Origin: Victivallaceae bacterium
GTDB lineage: Bacteria; Verrucomicrobiota; Lentisphaeria; Victivallales; Victivallaceae
Assembly (NCBI GenBank): GCA_028709805.1
Contig: JAQUTL010000011.1
Coordinates: 1-64,000 of the forward strand
Reading direction: 5' to 3'
DNA length: 64,000 nucleotides
Part shown: in pieces, positions 63,292-64,000 of the stretch
Numbering within the stretch: the stretch's first letter is position 1
Layout of the letters: every line of letters begins with the position of its first letter
Made by a program: the position numbers and the translations under genes
Notes under the pieces: model-generated
Told to the model about the DNA's origin: nothing
Database searches by the model: none
Seen by the model: the letters and a program-made list of their open reading frames with translations, nothing else

Positions 63292-63319
63292 AATATAGCC
63301 CGTCAAGCTCGAAAATCAA
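63292..63319 (-). promoter_or_regulatory. Promoter candidate for the rex-hydCBA operon
   Basis: Minus strand TTGATT (63319-63314), 16-base spacer, TATATT (63297-63292), 53 bases before the rex ATG. A clear Rex box (TTGTGAA-type inverted repeat) is not visible; TTGATAA (63258-63264) and TTATCAA (63339-63345) flank the promoter as inverted half-sites. Confidence 0.45.
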
Positions 63320-63368
63320 CCCGGCTATGGATATTTTTTTATCAATACTGCGAAATTTATTCAATTCA

Positions 63369-63397
63369 TTGTATTTTTTTGCAAGACATGGTATATT
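63369..63397 (+). promoter_or_regulatory. Promoter candidate for the esterase gene
   Basis: TTGTAT (63369-63374), 17-base spacer, TATATT (63392-63397), 32 bases before the ATG at 63430; AAAAGGGG is the ribosome site. Confidence 0.45.
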
Positions 63398-63429
63398 TGA
63401 GAAAAACTTATTGAGAAAAGGGGTTTTTC

Positions 63430-64000
63430 ATGGCTTTCATACAGTGTGAATTTTTTTCCAATGTGCTTGGAATGCAAATGCAGATGAATGTTATTCTGCC
63501 CCAGCCGAATACCGCGCACATCGGAACCGCCAGCGCGGCGAAGTCGGCCACCGGCGACTATCCGGTGATGTATCTGCTGCACGGCATGAGCGACGATCAG
63601 TCCATCTGGAGCCGTTTTACCGGTATTGAGCGTTATGTCAGCGGCAAAAATCTCATTGTGGTCATGCCGAACGCCCACCGCTCATATTATATGAAAATGT
63701 ACAGAGGGTTTGACTACTGGACCTATATTTCGGAGGAACTTCCGGAGATCGTCGCGGGGCTGTTCCATGTTTCAAAACGGCGCGAAGACACCTTCGTCTG
63801 CGGACTGTCCATGGGCGGATACGGCGCACTGCGGCTCGGCCTGATGCGGCCCGACCGCTTCGCCGCAGCCTGTTCGCTGTCCGGCGTGGCTGACATCAAG
63901 TCCTTTCCCTCCTATGTCGATGCCGGATGCCGGCCGGAGATGGAACGGATATTCGGCCCGTTCGACAGTCTGCCGGAATCGCATGACGATCTGTTTTATC
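63430..64000 (+). CDS. Esterase (EstA/tributyrin-esterase, alpha/beta hydrolase), 3' end cut by window
   Basis: 190 codons are visible, running off the window. MAFIQCEFFSNVLGMQMQMN is a start typical of the cytosolic esterase/acetylesterase branch near S-formylglutathione hydrolase. YPVMYLLHGMSDDQSIWSRF gives the oxyanion HG motif, and FVCGLSMGGYGALRLGL the nucleophile elbow GLSMGG. The catalytic Asp and His should lie beyond the window edge. No signal peptide, so it is probably a cytoplasmic deacetylase or carboxylesterase acting on acylated sugars (inference). No stop codon in frame to 64000. Confidence 0.88.
   Translation, partial: MAFIQCEFFSNVLGMQMQMNVILPQPNTAHIGTASAAKSATGDYPVMYLLHGMSDDQSIWSRFTGIERYVSGKNLIVVMPNAHRSYYMKMYRGFDYWTYISEELPEIVAGLFHVSKRREDTFVCGLSMGGYGALRLGLMRPDRFAAACSLSGVADIKSFPSYVDAGCRPEMERIFGPFDSLPESHDDLFY

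Noticed and set aside
63258-63345. Rex operator before rex
   Set aside because: Only distant inverted half-sites TTGATAA and TTATCAA are present; spacing of about 80 bp is not a Rex box, so it is reported only as a hint.

Overview
The window is about 60% GC and densely coded, with roughly 48 protein genes on both strands. The gene set points to a strictly anaerobic, fermentative, Gram-negative bacterium of the PVC group, most likely Lentisphaeria (Victivallis-like). The reasons are a Rex-linked trimeric NAD-dependent [FeFe] hydrogenase, indolepyruvate:ferredoxin oxidoreductase, a Chlamydia-like long GreA fusion, several secreted or cytoplasmic glycoside hydrolases, Gfo/Idh/MocA dehydrogenases, sodium:solute symporters and AIDA-like strand-loop-strand repeat proteins. 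The lineage is an inference from gene content; no rRNA or tRNA gene is visible.

Layout. 1-4282 (minus): RND efflux pump and its membrane fusion protein. 4441-8387 (plus): a Fn3/AIDA-like repeat protein with a perfect 528-bp tandem repeat, then an RsmB-like rRNA methyltransferase. 8421-13133 (plus): a secreted LRR-like protein and a GH9 cellulase carrying a LamG insert. 13200-15370 (minus): a BlaI repressor, a short M56 (BlaR1-like) peptidase with an apparent frameshift, and an exported protein of unknown role, behind a TCTACA-N3-TGTAGA operator. 15580-20472 (plus): DEAD-box helicase, GH36 alpha-galactosidase, a membrane-anchored unknown. 20490-24162 (minus): two membrane proteins, a YfcE-type phosphodiesterase, a Gfo/Idh oxidoreductase. 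24368-28481 (plus): a second Gfo/Idh oxidoreductase, AzlCD, a sodium:sugar-type symporter. 28462-32979 (minus): metallophosphoesterase, CysK, a large beta-repeat protein. 33148-38059 (plus): homoserine dehydrogenase, an ectoine-type aspartokinase, a GreA fusion. A probable standalone small RNA lies on the minus strand at about 38114-38297. 38405-49229 (plus): GH20 hexosaminidase lipoprotein, TPR protein, Pro-rich tail-anchored protein, thioesterase, then a run of symporter accessory peptide, symporter, IorA, IorB, rhomboid, QueA. 49304-51882 (minus): grpE-dnaJ-smpB-HNH. 52204-54079 (minus): an ECF sigma factor, its anti-sigma factor and an Nfu protein. 54184-56495 (plus): pdxB-thiI. 56504-63239 (minus): rex-hydC-hydB-hydA followed by a metallophosphoesterase/propeller protein. 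63430-end (plus): a truncated esterase gene.

How it fits together. Reducing equivalents from sugar and amino-acid fermentation (GH9, GH20, GH36, symporters, IorAB) can be disposed of as hydrogen by HydABC, whose operon begins with its likely NADH sensor Rex. The sigma70-type promoters that can be read share the form TTGnnn-N16/17-TATATT or a close variant, while the ECF sigma gene has a classical sigmaE-like GGAAC/GTCTAA promoter that suggests autoregulation.

The most notable items are the minus-strand small RNA with a near-consensus promoter and terminator, the hydA terminator whose 3' stem contains the Shine-Dalgarno sequence of the next gene, the 41-residue symporter accessory peptide, the two signal-less repeat proteins that share an end module, an IorA without its ferredoxin domain, a hydrogenase with an unexplained C-terminal extension, and the frameshifted BlaR1-like peptidase.
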